Shown here: positions 47,653 to 57,805 of the stretch, piece by piece
How the letters are laid out: each line of letters starts with the position of its first letter
How positions within the stretch are numbered: the first letter of the stretch is position 1
Source: a bacterium
GTDB taxonomy: Bacteria > Electryoneota > JAOADG01
Direction of reading: 5' to 3'
NCBI GenBank assembly: GCA_026417415.1
Contig: JAOADG010000008.1
Coordinates: forward strand, 310,001-374,000
DNA: 64,000 nt
The notes under the pieces: generated by a model
Told to the model about the DNA's origin: nothing
The model's input: the letters and a program-made list of their open reading frames with translations, nothing else
The model's database searches: none
Position numbers and translations under genes: made by a program

Positions 47653-48648
47653 ATGAAACTAATCTTCATCGGATTCATCATTCTTTTCCTTTTCTACTCT
47701 GCACAAGCCAATTCTTTTATTCAAAATTCTGATAAACTAAAACAAATGATTGATTATGTGATTGAGCAGAAATATGAAGAATCCTTTCAAATTGCTATTC
47801 AATTTGAAAAACAATCCTACAAACTTGAAGCATGGACCTCGCGAGCCATTATTTACCATGCTTTAATGATTGACTATGAATCATATGAACAAGCTAACTT
47901 TTTTTTTCAGGCCTGCGATTCTGCAATGTACTATGCTCATACATTTGAAAAAAACTTAGCAAATCAAGCGTACGCACTATTCGCAAAAGGATTAATAGAA
48001 GGTCTTAAATCCAATATTTTACGGAGACAAGGAGATTTTTTAAAAGCCATAACCTCTGCATTGAACATGAAAAAATATCTTACTGAATGCATCCAATTGG
48101 ATCCCAATTTGATTGATGCATATGTAGGATTAGGCAATTTTGATTATTGGTCATCAAAAGCATTGACTTATCTCCCTTTTCTAATTGATCATCGGGAAAG
48201 AGGGATTGCACGTTTAATAGAAGCGGAAAAAAAATCACTTCTACATCCAGTTATTGCCTCAACAGCTCTAATATGGATCTACATGGATAAAAAAGAATAT
48301 TCCATTGCACTAAAACGTGCTGAAGAATTATTGGTTAAGTATCCAAATGCGAGATCATTAATGTGGGCTGCTGGTGAATCGTCTTATCAAATGAAGAATT
48401 GGGAGAAAGGTATATATTATTATGAAATGATTTTACAAAGTGTAAAATCTTCTGCGGGGCAAAAAAATCATTACAATGAATTGGGATGTTATCACCGTTT
48501 AATCGAAATGTACCGAATGATCAACAATAAAGAAAAAGCAAAACTCTATATTAAACTGGCGAAATCACTCAAGTTATCGGATGAAGTGAAAGAAAGGAAA
48601 AAGAAAGATATCAGTGACATAGAAAAATGGGAAAAAGAATTAAAATAG
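47653..48648 (+). CDS. Exported TPR-like repeat protein
   Basis: Protein of 331 aa with a signal peptide (1-19) and helical tetratricopeptide-like repeats in the second half (for example DPNLIDAYVGLGNFDYW and a blade with PNARSLMWAAGESSYQMKNWEKGIYYYE). No enzyme motif is visible. I start at ATG 47653, 1 bp after the propeller stop, because an AGGAA site lies upstream and the signal peptide begins there; an upstream in-frame start at 47632 would overlap by 20 bp. It probably mediates protein contacts in the envelope; partners unknown. Confidence 0.65.
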   Translation: MKLIFIGFIILFLFYSAQANSFIQNSDKLKQMIDYVIEQKYEESFQIAIQFEKQSYKLEAWTSRAIIYHALMIDYESYEQANFFFQACDSAMYYAHTFEKNLANQAYALFAKGLIEGLKSNILRRQGDFLKAITSALNMKKYLTECIQLDPNLIDAYVGLGNFDYWSSKALTYLPFLIDHRERGIARLIEAEKKSLLHPVIASTALIWIYMDKKEYSIALKRAEELLVKYPNARSLMWAAGESSYQMKNWEKGIYYYEMILQSVKSSAGQKNHYNELGCYHRLIEMYRMINNKEKAKLYIKLAKSLKLSDEVKERKKKDISDIEKWEKELK

Positions 48649-50189
48649 ATACACACTTGGATCATTTCATTACCCAAGAAGAACGTGAACTCATTCATAT
48701 GATTCAGGAAGTTGCAGAGTCTACAAGAACCCAAGTGAGAATAGTCGGTGGATTTGTACGTGATCGTCTGATGCAAAAATTTTTCAATACTCAAATTGTA
48801 TATAAACCTGAAATAGATTTTGTGACCGATACTTCTGCGATTGATTTAGCAAAACGAGTTTCAAAAATTTTAAATGATTCCATTATGTACCAATATGGAC
48901 ATTTCGGAACTGCAAGAGTTGAATGGAAAAATTGGCAACTTGAATTTGCACAAGCAAGAAAAGAATCATATTCAATTGATTCGAGGAATCCAATTGTTAC
49001 GCCAGCAACATTTGAAGAAGATTTAGCACGGCGTGATTTCACGGTTAATGCATTAGCATGGGGTATTACACAAAAGAGTTATGGAGAATTGTACGATTTG
49101 TTTAATGGTGTAAAAGATTTGCAAAACCGAACGTTACGAACTCCATTAGATCCAGTAAAAACGTTTTCTGATGATCCTTTACGACTGATGCGTGCAGTCC
49201 GTTTTGCAGCAAAATTATCTTTTGAAATTGAACCAACAACGTTAGAAGGAATGAAACAATCGGCAGAAAGAATTCAAATAGTACATCAAGAAAGAATTAC
49301 TGAAGAATTTTTACAACTAATGAAGTCACCTAAACCATCTTTAGGTTTACAGATTTTATTTCAAACAGGTATTTTGCATTTTATCATTCCAGAATTGGTC
49401 GAACTAAAAGGGGTTGATCAAAAAGGTCAACACGGTCATAAAGATGTATGGGAGCACACCTTAAAAGTATTGGAGAATGCTTCAGAGATGACGGATGACA
49501 TCACGATACGACTTGCTGCCTTATTTCATGATATAGCAAAACCTAAAACCAAAAAATACATTCCTGAGCAAGGGTGGACATTTTATGGACACGAAATTCT
49601 TGGTGCCAAAATGATAACCCGAATTTTTCAAAGATTAAAGATTCCGACACATATTACCAAAAAAGTTAGTCAAATGACTGCTTTACATATGAGACCTGTT
49701 GCTTTAGTTCAAGAAGGAGTGACTGATAGTGCTGTGAGAAGGTTAAGAGTAAATGCTGGAGAAGATCTAGAAAAATTATTGATTTTATGTAGAGCAGATA
49801 TCACCAGTAAAAATCCTCAAAAGGTTAAAACCTATTTAGAAAATTATCAACACATGAAAGCAAGAATCGAGTTAGTAGAAAAAAGAGATAAACTGCAAGC
49901 ATTTCAGTCTCCTATCCGTGGAAATGAAATTGCTGAAATCTTTCAAATCCCATTTGGACCGAAAATTGGACAAATTAAAGCTGCGATTGAAAATGCGATT
50001 TTAGATGGAATCATACCGAACGAGTATGATGCTGCAAAAAATTGGCTAATGCAAAACAAAGATTGGTTGATGAAATTACCAGAAAAGCAGTTAAAAAAAA
50101 GGAGTTTAGAAGATTTGACCGAAGAGCAACTCCAGCGCGCTTTACAAAATAAAAAAGATTGTGAGGAAATTGACAATGGAAACTCCTAA
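48627..50189 (+). CDS. cca: CCA tRNA nucleotidyltransferase with HD domain
   Basis: Class II nucleotidyltransferase of 520 aa. Catalytic head: VGGFVRDRL (40-48) with acidic E62 and D64 in EIDFVTD; RRDFTVNALAW (135-145) and RLMRAVRFAA (186-195) are the neck and tRNA-binding motifs. An HD domain follows with LFHDIAKP (299-306). It adds or repairs the CCA end of tRNA; the HD domain may give phosphohydrolase activity. Poly(A) polymerase is the alternative in genomes with two paralogues. The C-terminal 80 residues after the HD domain are basic and helical. It overlaps the TPR gene by 22 bp. Confidence 0.88.
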   Translation: MGKRIKIDTHLDHFITQEERELIHMIQEVAESTRTQVRIVGGFVRDRLMQKFFNTQIVYKPEIDFVTDTSAIDLAKRVSKILNDSIMYQYGHFGTARVEWKNWQLEFAQARKESYSIDSRNPIVTPATFEEDLARRDFTVNALAWGITQKSYGELYDLFNGVKDLQNRTLRTPLDPVKTFSDDPLRLMRAVRFAAKLSFEIEPTTLEGMKQSAERIQIVHQERITEEFLQLMKSPKPSLGLQILFQTGILHFIIPELVELKGVDQKGQHGHKDVWEHTLKVLENASEMTDDITIRLAALFHDIAKPKTKKYIPEQGWTFYGHEILGAKMITRIFQRLKIPTHITKKVSQMTALHMRPVALVQEGVTDSAVRRLRVNAGEDLEKLLILCRADITSKNPQKVKTYLENYQHMKARIELVEKRDKLQAFQSPIRGNEIAEIFQIPFGPKIGQIKAAIENAILDGIIPNEYDAAKNWLMQNKDWLMKLPEKQLKKRSLEDLTEEQLQRALQNKKDCEEIDNGNS

Positions 50190-50919
50190 TGAACCAATTG
50201 AACAAGTACACCATGAACCACCTGTTGTCAATAACATTCCAAAACCTAACCTTTTCCAAAAAATCATTTGGGTATTTTCCAATCCTTATGAATTAGGAAA
50301 ACACTTAAAATTCCAACCCCAATGGTTGTTGCCAGTAATTCTCAACATGTTGTTGATCATTCCATTACAAATCATATTGTATCCGCAAACTGAAATGAAG
50401 ATGGAAGAGGAAATCAGAAAAAGTTTTGAGAATTCAAAGGTACAAGTTAGCGATGATCAACAAGAAAAAATCATAGAGACCTCTAAAACAGTTGCAAAAT
50501 TCACCACTCCTTTATTGAGTGCAATGAGTGTACCTCTGATTGCTGTAATAACTACTTGGATTTGGATGTTTGTTGGAAATTTATTAATTGGTGGGGAAGC
50601 AAAATTTCGTGAATTGTTTGCTGTGATTACTTGGACGATGCTGATAGTAAATTTTGGCGGTTGGATTAAAGCACCTATCGTAATTGTACAAAATACTGTA
50701 GAAGTATATTTAGGACCAGCTGTATTTTTATCAAATGATGCATCTAAATTTCTTAAAACATTTTTAGCCGGATTAGATTTTTTCTACCTTTGGCAAGCCA
50801 TTGCAGAAGGTATCGCGATAGCAGCCATCTACCAATGGTCAAAAACAAAAGGAGTTGTGTTAAGTTTATTGATTTTTATAATTGCTATGTTGGTGATCGC
50901 AAGTTTGTCACTCTTCTAA
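50176..50919 (+). CDS. YIP1-family membrane protein
   Basis: Inner-membrane protein of 247 aa with a Pro/Glu-rich N-terminal tail and about five hydrophobic segments arranged as in YIP1 (PF04893): WLLPVILNMLLIIPLQIIL, then SAMSVPLIAVITTWIWMFVGNLL, then a block with FRELFAVITWTML. Bacterial YIP1 proteins have no settled function. ATG 50176 has GAGGA 9 nt upstream and follows inside the end of cca; a GTG at 50161 is in frame but less well placed. It is followed by 140 bp without a gene before the efflux operon. Confidence 0.7.
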   Translation: METPNEPIEQVHHEPPVVNNIPKPNLFQKIIWVFSNPYELGKHLKFQPQWLLPVILNMLLIIPLQIILYPQTEMKMEEEIRKSFENSKVQVSDDQQEKIIETSKTVAKFTTPLLSAMSVPLIAVITTWIWMFVGNLLIGGEAKFRELFAVITWTMLIVNFGGWIKAPIVIVQNTVEVYLGPAVFLSNDASKFLKTFLAGLDFFYLWQAIAEGIAIAAIYQWSKTKGVVLSLLIFIIAMLVIASLSLF

Positions 50920-51060
50920 TTGTCCATTCACCTTGACTCAAACGTTCTGCATTAAACGAAATCCACGATTATTTCGTCTAATATAAGTACACTTACTCAC
51001 ACAATAGGACTGCAACTTTTCCATTAAAAGATGGAACTAATTTAGTAAATAGGAATGATT

Positions 51061-52389
51061 ATGAAACGAAGATACATACAAAATTTTCAAGTTATGCTTT
51101 TCATTCTTTTTTTTCATTTTCTTTTTTTTACGACGGCAAATTCAAGTAATCACCAAATGCTCACAAGTGACACTCCAATTACAGTCGATCAGTTAATTGA
51201 AAAAGCACTTCAAGTCAATCCGACCTACCGTTCAGTTTGGGAAGAGCAGACGTTGGTGAAGTACACTTTGTATCGTGCATTAGGACAATATTTGCCATCT
51301 TTTGATCTTTCGTCTTCATACCGTTTAACTGATGACTTCACAAATCACAGAAGATACGGTACAAGTACTCACGGAATAGGTATTTCTTATACCATTTGGG
51401 ACGGTGGATCTAGATACGGTACCTTGCGAAATGCAAAATTGGCCATTCAAACATCTCCTTGGATTTTGACTCGTTCACAACAACAAATTGCTTTTGAAGT
51501 ACGTCAAGCATACCATGATGCATTGGCTACGTTTGAATTGACAAAAGCTGCAAGAAGCGCTGTAGAATTGAGAAAGGAACTGCTTAAACTTGCAGAAACT
51601 AAACAAGCGTTAGGTTCGGCCACAGAACTAGATGTACTTTCCACAAAAGTTCAATTAGGAACTGCAGAGAATGCACTTCTTGCAACCTATCAGGACTCAA
51701 TTTTAGCAAGACAAAAATTAAACCAAGTTGTTGGTATTGCATTAACTAGCAATTATCCTTTAGCACCAGTTTCCGATACAATCATGAATTTGTTATCAGT
51801 AGATACTTTGGTTGAGATAGCAAAGAAAAATTCACCAGCAGCTCGAATTTCATCATCTGAATTAGAACGTTCACGAAACAATTTGCGTGCTGCCTATGCG
51901 ACATGGTTTCCAACATTAACTTTAGATTACTCAATCAGTTATTCAGAACAGGGTTCAGGTATTCAAAAATGGACTTTAACACCAGAAAATGGTTCGTCTA
52001 TTACTGCTATCTCATTACGTTATCCATTATTTACAGGTTTTCAGAGGACAGAAATCAGAGAAAAATCTAAAGTTGACCAAAGGAAAACAAAGTGGGAATT
52101 TACAAAGAACGTGTTGGAAATTGAAAAAAATGTCCGTGAAAGTTATGCACGATTAGAACAAGCACTGGCACAGATTCGAATTGCAGAAGGGAATTTAGCA
52201 TTAGCCAAAAGTCAACGATTGTTACAGCAAGAACGATATCGCGTAGGAGCTGCAACTTTACTTGAAGTACAAACTGCACAAAATGAAGAGTTGAATGCTG
52301 AAATTGAATTGATCAAAAAAAGGTTAACAGCCAGAACTGCTAAAGCATTGTTAGAACTATCTGTCGGCGAATCAATTGTATCAAAATAG
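51061..52389 (+). CDS. TolC-family outer-membrane efflux protein
   Basis: Protein of 442 aa with an N-terminal signal (about 1-28) and the duplicated coiled-coil repeats of the outer-membrane efflux protein family; NNLRAAYATWFPTLTL and the paired SYARLEQALAQIRIAEGNLALAKSQRLLQQERYRVG blocks mark the two halves. It should form a trimeric channel for the tripartite pump encoded downstream. ATG 51061 has AGGA 7 nt upstream; ATG 51055 is too close to it. The last gene segment ends 9 bp before the adaptor's apparent ACG start. Confidence 0.9.
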   Translation: MKRRYIQNFQVMLFILFFHFLFFTTANSSNHQMLTSDTPITVDQLIEKALQVNPTYRSVWEEQTLVKYTLYRALGQYLPSFDLSSSYRLTDDFTNHRRYGTSTHGIGISYTIWDGGSRYGTLRNAKLAIQTSPWILTRSQQQIAFEVRQAYHDALATFELTKAARSAVELRKELLKLAETKQALGSATELDVLSTKVQLGTAENALLATYQDSILARQKLNQVVGIALTSNYPLAPVSDTIMNLLSVDTLVEIAKKNSPAARISSSELERSRNNLRAAYATWFPTLTLDYSISYSEQGSGIQKWTLTPENGSSITAISLRYPLFTGFQRTEIREKSKVDQRKTKWEFTKNVLEIEKNVRESYARLEQALAQIRIAEGNLALAKSQRLLQQERYRVGAATLLEVQTAQNEELNAEIELIKKRLTARTAKALLELSVGESIVSK

Positions 52390-52398
52390 GAGGTTACT

Positions 52399-53649
52399 AC
52401 GAAACGAAAAAAACTAATATGGATCATTTTAGGAACCATTATTGCAATCGGATTGATTGCAGCAAATTTTTTAAGACAACATCGCCGTGGAGTTGAAGTA
52501 AAATGGGCAATTGCAAAAGAAGGTACGATTGTTGAAACAGTTTCAGGTAGTGGTAGAATTCAAAGTGAAGTGGGTGTAAAGGTATCCGCACAAGTAGCTG
52601 GTAAAATCGTAAAGTTGTATGGAAAAGAGGGTGAGCGTGTTAAAAGAGGAGATATTTTAGTTCAACTCGATCGAGAAATCTACCAAGCAGGCGTTGAACG
52701 TGCGCAATCCAATTTAGAAAGTGCAAACGCACAGTATGAGAAAACCAAAGCAGAAGTGCTACGTTTACGTGAATTGGCGAACAAGAAATTGATTAGTACC
52801 AGTGAATTAGAAGCCGGTGAAGCATTGTTACTCCAAAACACCAGTGCAGTGGAACAAGCCAAAGCGATGCTTAAAGAAAGCAAGGACATGCTTTCAAAAA
52901 CCACCATTGTTGCCCCAGTAGATGGAGTGATTACTGAAATACGAAAGAAAGAAGGTGAACTAACCTTAGGAGCACAGTTTCAAGAAGATGTTATTTTAGT
53001 GATTAGTGACTTGGGAAAAATGGCAGTTGAATGTGACATTGATGAAAGTGATGTTGTCAAAGTTGCTATTGGAGATTGTACACGTGTACTGGTAGATGCT
53101 TTTCCGGATTGTGTACTCATTGGAAGGGTTACCGAAATTGCTCATTCAGCCCAGATCATTGCACGTGGAACACAAGATCAAGTGACTAATTTTACGGTGA
53201 AAGTACGTTTAGAAAACCCGCTGAATGGTTTACGTCCTGGGATGAGTGCTACCGTAGATATTGTTACCGATCTTCTAGAAAATGCGATTATTGTTCCTAT
53301 CCAAGCCATTACAGTAAGGCAAGAGACCTTGGAAAAAATGGATATTGAGCAAACCGGTGAGATTACTACACAAGCACAAAAACGGTTGTCAGATCGCTTA
53401 AAACGTGAAAAATTACCTGAAATCGTGTTTCGTTTGGAAAATGGAAAAGCACGAAAAGTTCCCGTATCTACAGGTATCGCTTCAAATTTAGACATTCAAG
53501 TAAAGAATAGCATTTCTGTTGGAGACACAATCATTACAGGTCCTTATCGTTTAATTTCTAAAGATCTAAAAGATGGTGATTATGTTTATCCAGAAGACAT
53601 TAAGAAAAAAGAAAAAGAGAGATTAAAGCGTTTGAAGGAGAACAGATAA
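52399..53649 (+). CDS. MacA/HlyD-type efflux adaptor, apparent ACG start
   Basis: Periplasmic adaptor with a hairpin/barrel-sandwich fold of the RND/MacA type: a biotinyl-lipoyl half near VSAQVAGKIVKLYGKEGERVKRGDILVQLD, a coiled coil (about 90-165), a second lipoyl half (TTIVAPVDGVITEI) and C-terminal beta domains with GLRPGMSATVDIV. No ATG, GTG or TTG lies near the ribosome site; the frame is open from ACG at 52399, exactly 5 nt after AGGAGG (52388-52393), and from there encodes Lys-Arg-Lys-Lys plus a hydrophobic anchor. The first TTG in frame is 52453, inside that anchor. So the true start is probably ACG, or the base is miscalled. Partner genes are TolC-like and the MacB ATPase/permeases. 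Confidence 0.8.
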   Translation, partial: TKRKKLIWIILGTIIAIGLIAANFLRQHRRGVEVKWAIAKEGTIVETVSGSGRIQSEVGVKVSAQVAGKIVKLYGKEGERVKRGDILVQLDREIYQAGVERAQSNLESANAQYEKTKAEVLRLRELANKKLISTSELEAGEALLLQNTSAVEQAKAMLKESKDMLSKTTIVAPVDGVITEIRKKEGELTLGAQFQEDVILVISDLGKMAVECDIDESDVVKVAIGDCTRVLVDAFPDCVLIGRVTEIAHSAQIIARGTQDQVTNFTVKVRLENPLNGLRPGMSATVDIVTDLLENAIIVPIQAITVRQETLEKMDIEQTGEITTQAQKRLSDRLKREKLPEIVFRLENGKARKVPVSTGIASNLDIQVKNSISVGDTIITGPYRLISKDLKDGDYVYPEDIKKKEKERLKRLKENR

Positions 53650-53652
53650 AAT

Positions 53653-54369
53653 ATGCCAAACTTCATCATTGAAATGAGACAAATCACAAAAAACTACTAT
53701 TTAGGACAAAATGTTGTACAAGCATTAAGAGGAGTTGATTTCCAGGTAAAAGCAGGAGAATATGTAGCCATTATGGGTCCTTCTGGTTCAGGAAAATCCA
53801 CACTGATGAATTTAATTGGTTGTTTGGATACTCCTTCTTCTGGGGAATACTATTTGGACGGTGTTGATGTTTCAAAAATGTCTGATGATGAATTGGCAGA
53901 AATTCGAAATAAAAAAATTGGATTCGTATTTCAAACGTTTAATCTTTTACCACGTGCAGATGCTCTACACAATGTGGAACTGCCATTGATTTATGCAGGA
54001 GTATCTGCAAGTGAAAGAAAGCAACGTGCAATAGAAATTCTAAATCGCGTTGGATTAGGGGATCGAATCCATCATAAACCGAATGAATTATCCGGCGGAC
54101 AAAGACAAAGAGTCGCTATTGCGAGAGCACTGATTAACAATCCCTCCATCATTTTAGCCGATGAACCCACAGGAAATCTTGATTCGAAAACCGGTGAAGA
54201 GATTATGCAACTTCTCGATCAACTTCACTCTGCAGGAAATACGATTGTTCTTGTTACACATGAAGATTTTATTGCGGCTTATGCAAAACGAATCGTACGA
54301 CTCTTTGATGGACAAATAAGCAGTGATGATGTGTTATCTAAAAGACAATCCTCAATGATTTCAACATAA
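53653..54369 (+). CDS. MacB/LolD-type ABC transporter ATP-binding protein
   Basis: ABC ATPase of 238 aa: Walker [10 protein letters not shown] (42-50), Q-loop FQTFNLLPR (93-101), signature LSGGQ (146-150), Walker [13 protein letters not shown] (166-177). Length and FQTFNLLP are typical of the LolD/MacB/FtsE group that works on extracytoplasmic substrates without import. It starts 3 bp after the adaptor stop and ends where the first permease begins. Confidence 0.93.
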   Translation: MPNFIIEMRQITKNYYLGQNVVQALRGVDFQVKAGEYVAIMGPSGSGKSTLMNLIGCLDTPSSGEYYLDGVDVSKMSDDELAEIRNKKIGFVFQTFNLLPRADALHNVELPLIYAGVSASERKQRAIEILNRVGLGDRIHHKPNELSGGQRQRVAIARALINNPSIILADEPTGNLDSKTGEEIMQLLDQLHSAGNTIVLVTHEDFIAAYAKRIVRLFDGQISSDDVLSKRQSSMIST

Positions 54370-55605
54370 ATGCATACTATTGAAAGAATTATATTTATCA
54401 TTCGTGAGAGTATTGACGCAGCAATTCGTACCTTACGGATGAATAAAACACGAACATTTTTAGCAACCATCGGAATCGTGATGGGAGTTACGACTGTATC
54501 AACGATGTTAGCAATCATCCAAGGTCTTAATCGAGCTTTTGCTGAACAATTCCGTTATGTGGGTTCTGCTGTTTTATACATTCAAAAATGGCCTTGGGTT
54601 GTAACTGATGATTGGTGGATTTATTGGAATCGTAAAGAGTTAACATACGAAAATTATCTATTTTTATCCGAACGTTCTGAGTTAGCAGAAGCGATTACTG
54701 TAATGAATGGTTTTCAACATCAGGTCCGTGGCATCTATGGAGCTTTGTCCGGTGTGACTATTCTTGGAGTGGATGAAAAATACTTACAAGTACGTGGTGG
54801 AGATATAGAGAGTGGAAGGTTCATTACCTTTGAAGATAATCGGAGTGCAAGAAGAGTTGCGGTGATTGGTCAAGACGTCAGAGAGGAATTGTTTGGTTTA
54901 TTCGATCCTATAGGACGTGAAATAAAAATTGGCAACATACCCTTTACAATCATTGGATTATTAGAAAAACAAGGAAAATCGTTTGGTTATTCTTTAGATA
55001 AAATAGTTCTAGTTCCATACCACTCTTCGCACCGATTTGTAGGGAAGCGTCCCGGAATAACAATCGCTGCAAGTGCTTATGAGAATACCAATTTAGATGA
55101 TTTAGAAAGTGAATTGACCGGTTTAATGAGAATATCAAGAAAACTCAAGCCACAACAAGAAAATGATTTTTCTATCAATCGTCAAACTGCATTGGAACAA
55201 TTTTATACAAGTATCACAAGCGGTGTTTATACTGCAGGGACACTGATTGCAGCAATTTCTTTATTGGTAGGTGGTATTGGAATCATGAACATCATGTTGG
55301 TTTCGGTAACCGAGAGAACAAATGAAATTGGAATTCGGAAAGCGATTGGTGCAAAAAGAAACTACATTTTATTGCAATTTTTACTTGAAGCTTCACTACT
55401 GTGTGCAATTGGGGGAATATTTGGATTAGGAATTTCGTATGTGATTAGTGCATTAATCAAAAGTGTTCTTCCCACATCAATTCCTTTTTGGTTAGCATTC
55501 GGTTCTATTCTTTTTTCATCTATTGTCGGAATTGTGTTTGGTTTCTATCCGGCTGCGCGTGCTTCCAAGTTAAATCCCATAGATGCATTACGATATGAGG
55601 GTTGA
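54370..55605 (+). CDS. MacB-type permease 1
   Basis: Protein of 411 aa: TM1 (about 28-50) after the [15 protein letters not shown] motif, a MacB_PCD periplasmic domain (about 55-245) and three further TM segments ending with [15 protein letters not shown]. Half-transporter of the MacB/FtsX family; it should couple ATP hydrolysis by the preceding protein to efflux through the adaptor and TolC. It abuts the ATPase gene and its stop overlaps or abuts the next permease. Confidence 0.9.
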   Translation: MHTIERIIFIIRESIDAAIRTLRMNKTRTFLATIGIVMGVTTVSTMLAIIQGLNRAFAEQFRYVGSAVLYIQKWPWVVTDDWWIYWNRKELTYENYLFLSERSELAEAITVMNGFQHQVRGIYGALSGVTILGVDEKYLQVRGGDIESGRFITFEDNRSARRVAVIGQDVREELFGLFDPIGREIKIGNIPFTIIGLLEKQGKSFGYSLDKIVLVPYHSSHRFVGKRPGITIAASAYENTNLDDLESELTGLMRISRKLKPQQENDFSINRQTALEQFYTSITSGVYTAGTLIAAISLLVGGIGIMNIMLVSVTERTNEIGIRKAIGAKRNYILLQFLLEASLLCAIGGIFGLGISYVISALIKSVLPTSIPFWLAFGSILFSSIVGIVFGFYPAARASKLNPIDALRYEG

Positions 55606-55607
55606 TG

Positions 55608-56831
55608 ATGCTCTTTCAAGAGATGTTAACTCAATCCCTTCTTTCTATTGGTTCTCATAAATTAAGAAGCACTCTAACCTTGTTGGGTGTAATCATCGGT
55701 GTTACTGCAATTATTGCGATGATGGCTTTTATCAATGGGCTACAGAAAAAAATTACAGAAGACATTACAGCACTATCGGGTGGTGTATTTCAAATTCAAA
55801 GGTACGATATACGAATTGGATTTTCACATATTAATCCTCCACGTACTCGACCACCAATAAGGTGGGAATACGTTCGGTTTTTAAGAGAATTGCCTTCAGT
55901 TGCCAATGTTGGTGCAGAAGCATGGGTCTGGGGAAAAACGGTGGTAACTGAACGTGTACAAACCAATCCAAATGTCAATATAGCGGGTGGAACGGTAGAA
56001 TTTGCAGTTAACAACGGTTACGTAATTCAAAAGGGTAGATTTTTTACTGAAGAAGAAATTGAAGGTAGAAGAAATGTTGCAGTTCTTGGAAGTAAATTGG
56101 CTGCTAAATTGTTCAGAAATCAAGAAGCTTTAGGTCAATGGATAAGAATTCAAGGAAGACCATTTCAAGTGATTGGTGTGTTTGAAGAAAGGGGTGCTTT
56201 ATTTGAAGGGGATGAAAAAAATAATCTTGCAGCAATTCCATTGTCCGTTTTTGAACAGATTTGGACTTTAACGCAAGGTGTACATATTACAGTTCAAGCG
56301 CGAGATCCATCATTATTTGAGCAAGCGATGGAAGATGCAAGAGTAATGATGCGATCGCTTCGCAATTTAAAACCACAAGAACCAGATAACTTTGCAATTT
56401 GGAATAATCAACAGATCTTGGATACATTCAACAATTTAACCAAATGGGTGAAGATAGCTGCAATTGGCATTACAGCAATTTCGTTACTGGTTGCTGGAGT
56501 TGGAATAATGAATATTATGTTAGTCACGGTGACAGAAAGAACAAGAGAAATTGGAATAAGAAAAGCTGTTGGAAGTAAAAAAGTCAATATACTGATGCAA
56601 TTTCTTTTAGAAGCGGTCGTATTATCTCAAGTAGGAGCGATAGTAGGTTTGATATTTGGAATAAGCATTCCATTATTAGTCAATTTACTATTTCAGTTTC
56701 CTGTTTCAATTCCGTTATGGACAGTTTTTTTAGCATTTTTGTTTTGTAGTATTGTAGGAATCATATTTGGTATATGGCCTGCTATGAAAGCAGCCAATTT
56801 GGATCCAATTGATGCATTACGATATGAATGA
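55608..56831 (+). CDS. MacB-type permease 2
   Basis: Protein of 408 aa with the same four-TM/periplasmic layout as permease 1: HKLRSTLTLLGVIIGVTA near the N-terminus, a MacB_PCD domain, and [26 protein letters not shown] before the last helices, ending [11 protein letters not shown]. Sequence is clearly diverged from permease 1, which suggests a heterodimer and not a simple duplication. I choose ATG 55608 because GAGGG is 6 nt upstream; ATG 55605 is closer to it. Confidence 0.88.
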   Translation: MLFQEMLTQSLLSIGSHKLRSTLTLLGVIIGVTAIIAMMAFINGLQKKITEDITALSGGVFQIQRYDIRIGFSHINPPRTRPPIRWEYVRFLRELPSVANVGAEAWVWGKTVVTERVQTNPNVNIAGGTVEFAVNNGYVIQKGRFFTEEEIEGRRNVAVLGSKLAAKLFRNQEALGQWIRIQGRPFQVIGVFEERGALFEGDEKNNLAAIPLSVFEQIWTLTQGVHITVQARDPSLFEQAMEDARVMMRSLRNLKPQEPDNFAIWNNQQILDTFNNLTKWVKIAAIGITAISLLVAGVGIMNIMLVTVTERTREIGIRKAVGSKKVNILMQFLLEAVVLSQVGAIVGLIFGISIPLLVNLLFQFPVSIPLWTVFLAFLFCSIVGIIFGIWPAMKAANLDPIDALRYE

Positions 56832-56896
56832 GTATATTTTCAGTAACATTAGATTGACATTTACCGGTTACATTCAAGTTTGAAAAAGTGAGACCT

Positions 56897-57778
56897 ATGT
56901 ATCGTTCAGTTACACGAGCAGATTTGGACGGAATTGTCTGTACGGTATTATTAAAGCAAATATTCGAAATCCACTCAGTATTTTTTACAGAGGCGTTTCC
57001 TCTCCAAAATGGTCAGGTTGAAATTTTTTCAAATGACATTATAACCAATTTACCCTATCATCAAAATTGCTGGATGTGGTTTGATCATCACGCTTCCAAT
57101 GAGCCGAACTTTGAATATCGTGGCTCTTGGAAAGTTGCACCATCAGCTGCTCGAGTGGTTTTTGATTATTTTCAAGACCCACGTTTTCAGCGTTTTCAAG
57201 ATATGGTGTTGCAAACGGATAGAATTGATAGCGCATACCTTACCTCAGATGAAATCGCCAATCCATCGGGTTACTTTTTAATTGAACTGACCATTCATCC
57301 TAAAAATCCTGAGGATGAACCATATTGGCTTAAGTTAATCCAATGGCTTTCTGAAAGTGCTTCAGCAGAATACGTGTTGAATCAAAGTGAAGGTAAAATG
57401 CGTGCCGAGAACGTTTTACGAGAGCTTGAAGAGTATAAGACATTATTAAGTATTCATTCAAAACTTGATCAGAACATCGTGATTACTGATTTTCGAACTA
57501 TTCAAAAACTACCTACTGAAAATAGATTTTTAGTGTACGGACTGTATCCAACTGCTGAAATTTCAGTTAAATTGGCAAACGTCCAAACTAAACAAGGAGA
57601 AATGGTGAAAATTTCTTTAGGACGTTCCATTGTTAATCGTTCATCCAATACAAATTTAGGGTTGATTCTTGCGGAGTTCGGTGGTGGTGGACATTCAGCA
57701 GCTGGTTCTGTTCATGTAAAACCACAAGATGCAGATATGGTATTACAATCCATTTTAGAGAAATTATCCACTTCGTAA
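56897..57778 (+). CDS. DHH-family phosphoesterase
   Basis: Cytosolic phosphoesterase of 293 aa. Motif I is TRADLDGIVC (6-15), motif III is DHHASNEP (63-70), and GGGGHSAAG near 270 is the DHHA1-type substrate loop. RADLDG at motif I is the form found in the exopolyphosphatase-like subgroup; oligoribonuclease/pAp-phosphatase relatives usually have xHxDxD. So short polyphosphate or nucleotide oligomers are the likely substrates. ATG 56897 is preferred to a GTG at 56888. clpP follows 27 bp downstream. Confidence 0.85.
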   Translation: MYRSVTRADLDGIVCTVLLKQIFEIHSVFFTEAFPLQNGQVEIFSNDIITNLPYHQNCWMWFDHHASNEPNFEYRGSWKVAPSAARVVFDYFQDPRFQRFQDMVLQTDRIDSAYLTSDEIANPSGYFLIELTIHPKNPEDEPYWLKLIQWLSESASAEYVLNQSEGKMRAENVLRELEEYKTLLSIHSKLDQNIVITDFRTIQKLPTENRFLVYGLYPTAEISVKLANVQTKQGEMVKISLGRSIVNRSSNTNLGLILAEFGGGGHSAAGSVHVKPQDADMVLQSILEKLSTS

Positions 57779-57805
57779 TATATTGGAAAGAAAAAAGGGA
57801 AATCT

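Noticed and set aside
52453-53649. TTG start for the efflux adaptor
   Set aside because: It has no ribosome site and would remove most of the N-terminal membrane anchor; the AGGAGG at 52388-52393 serves the ACG instead.
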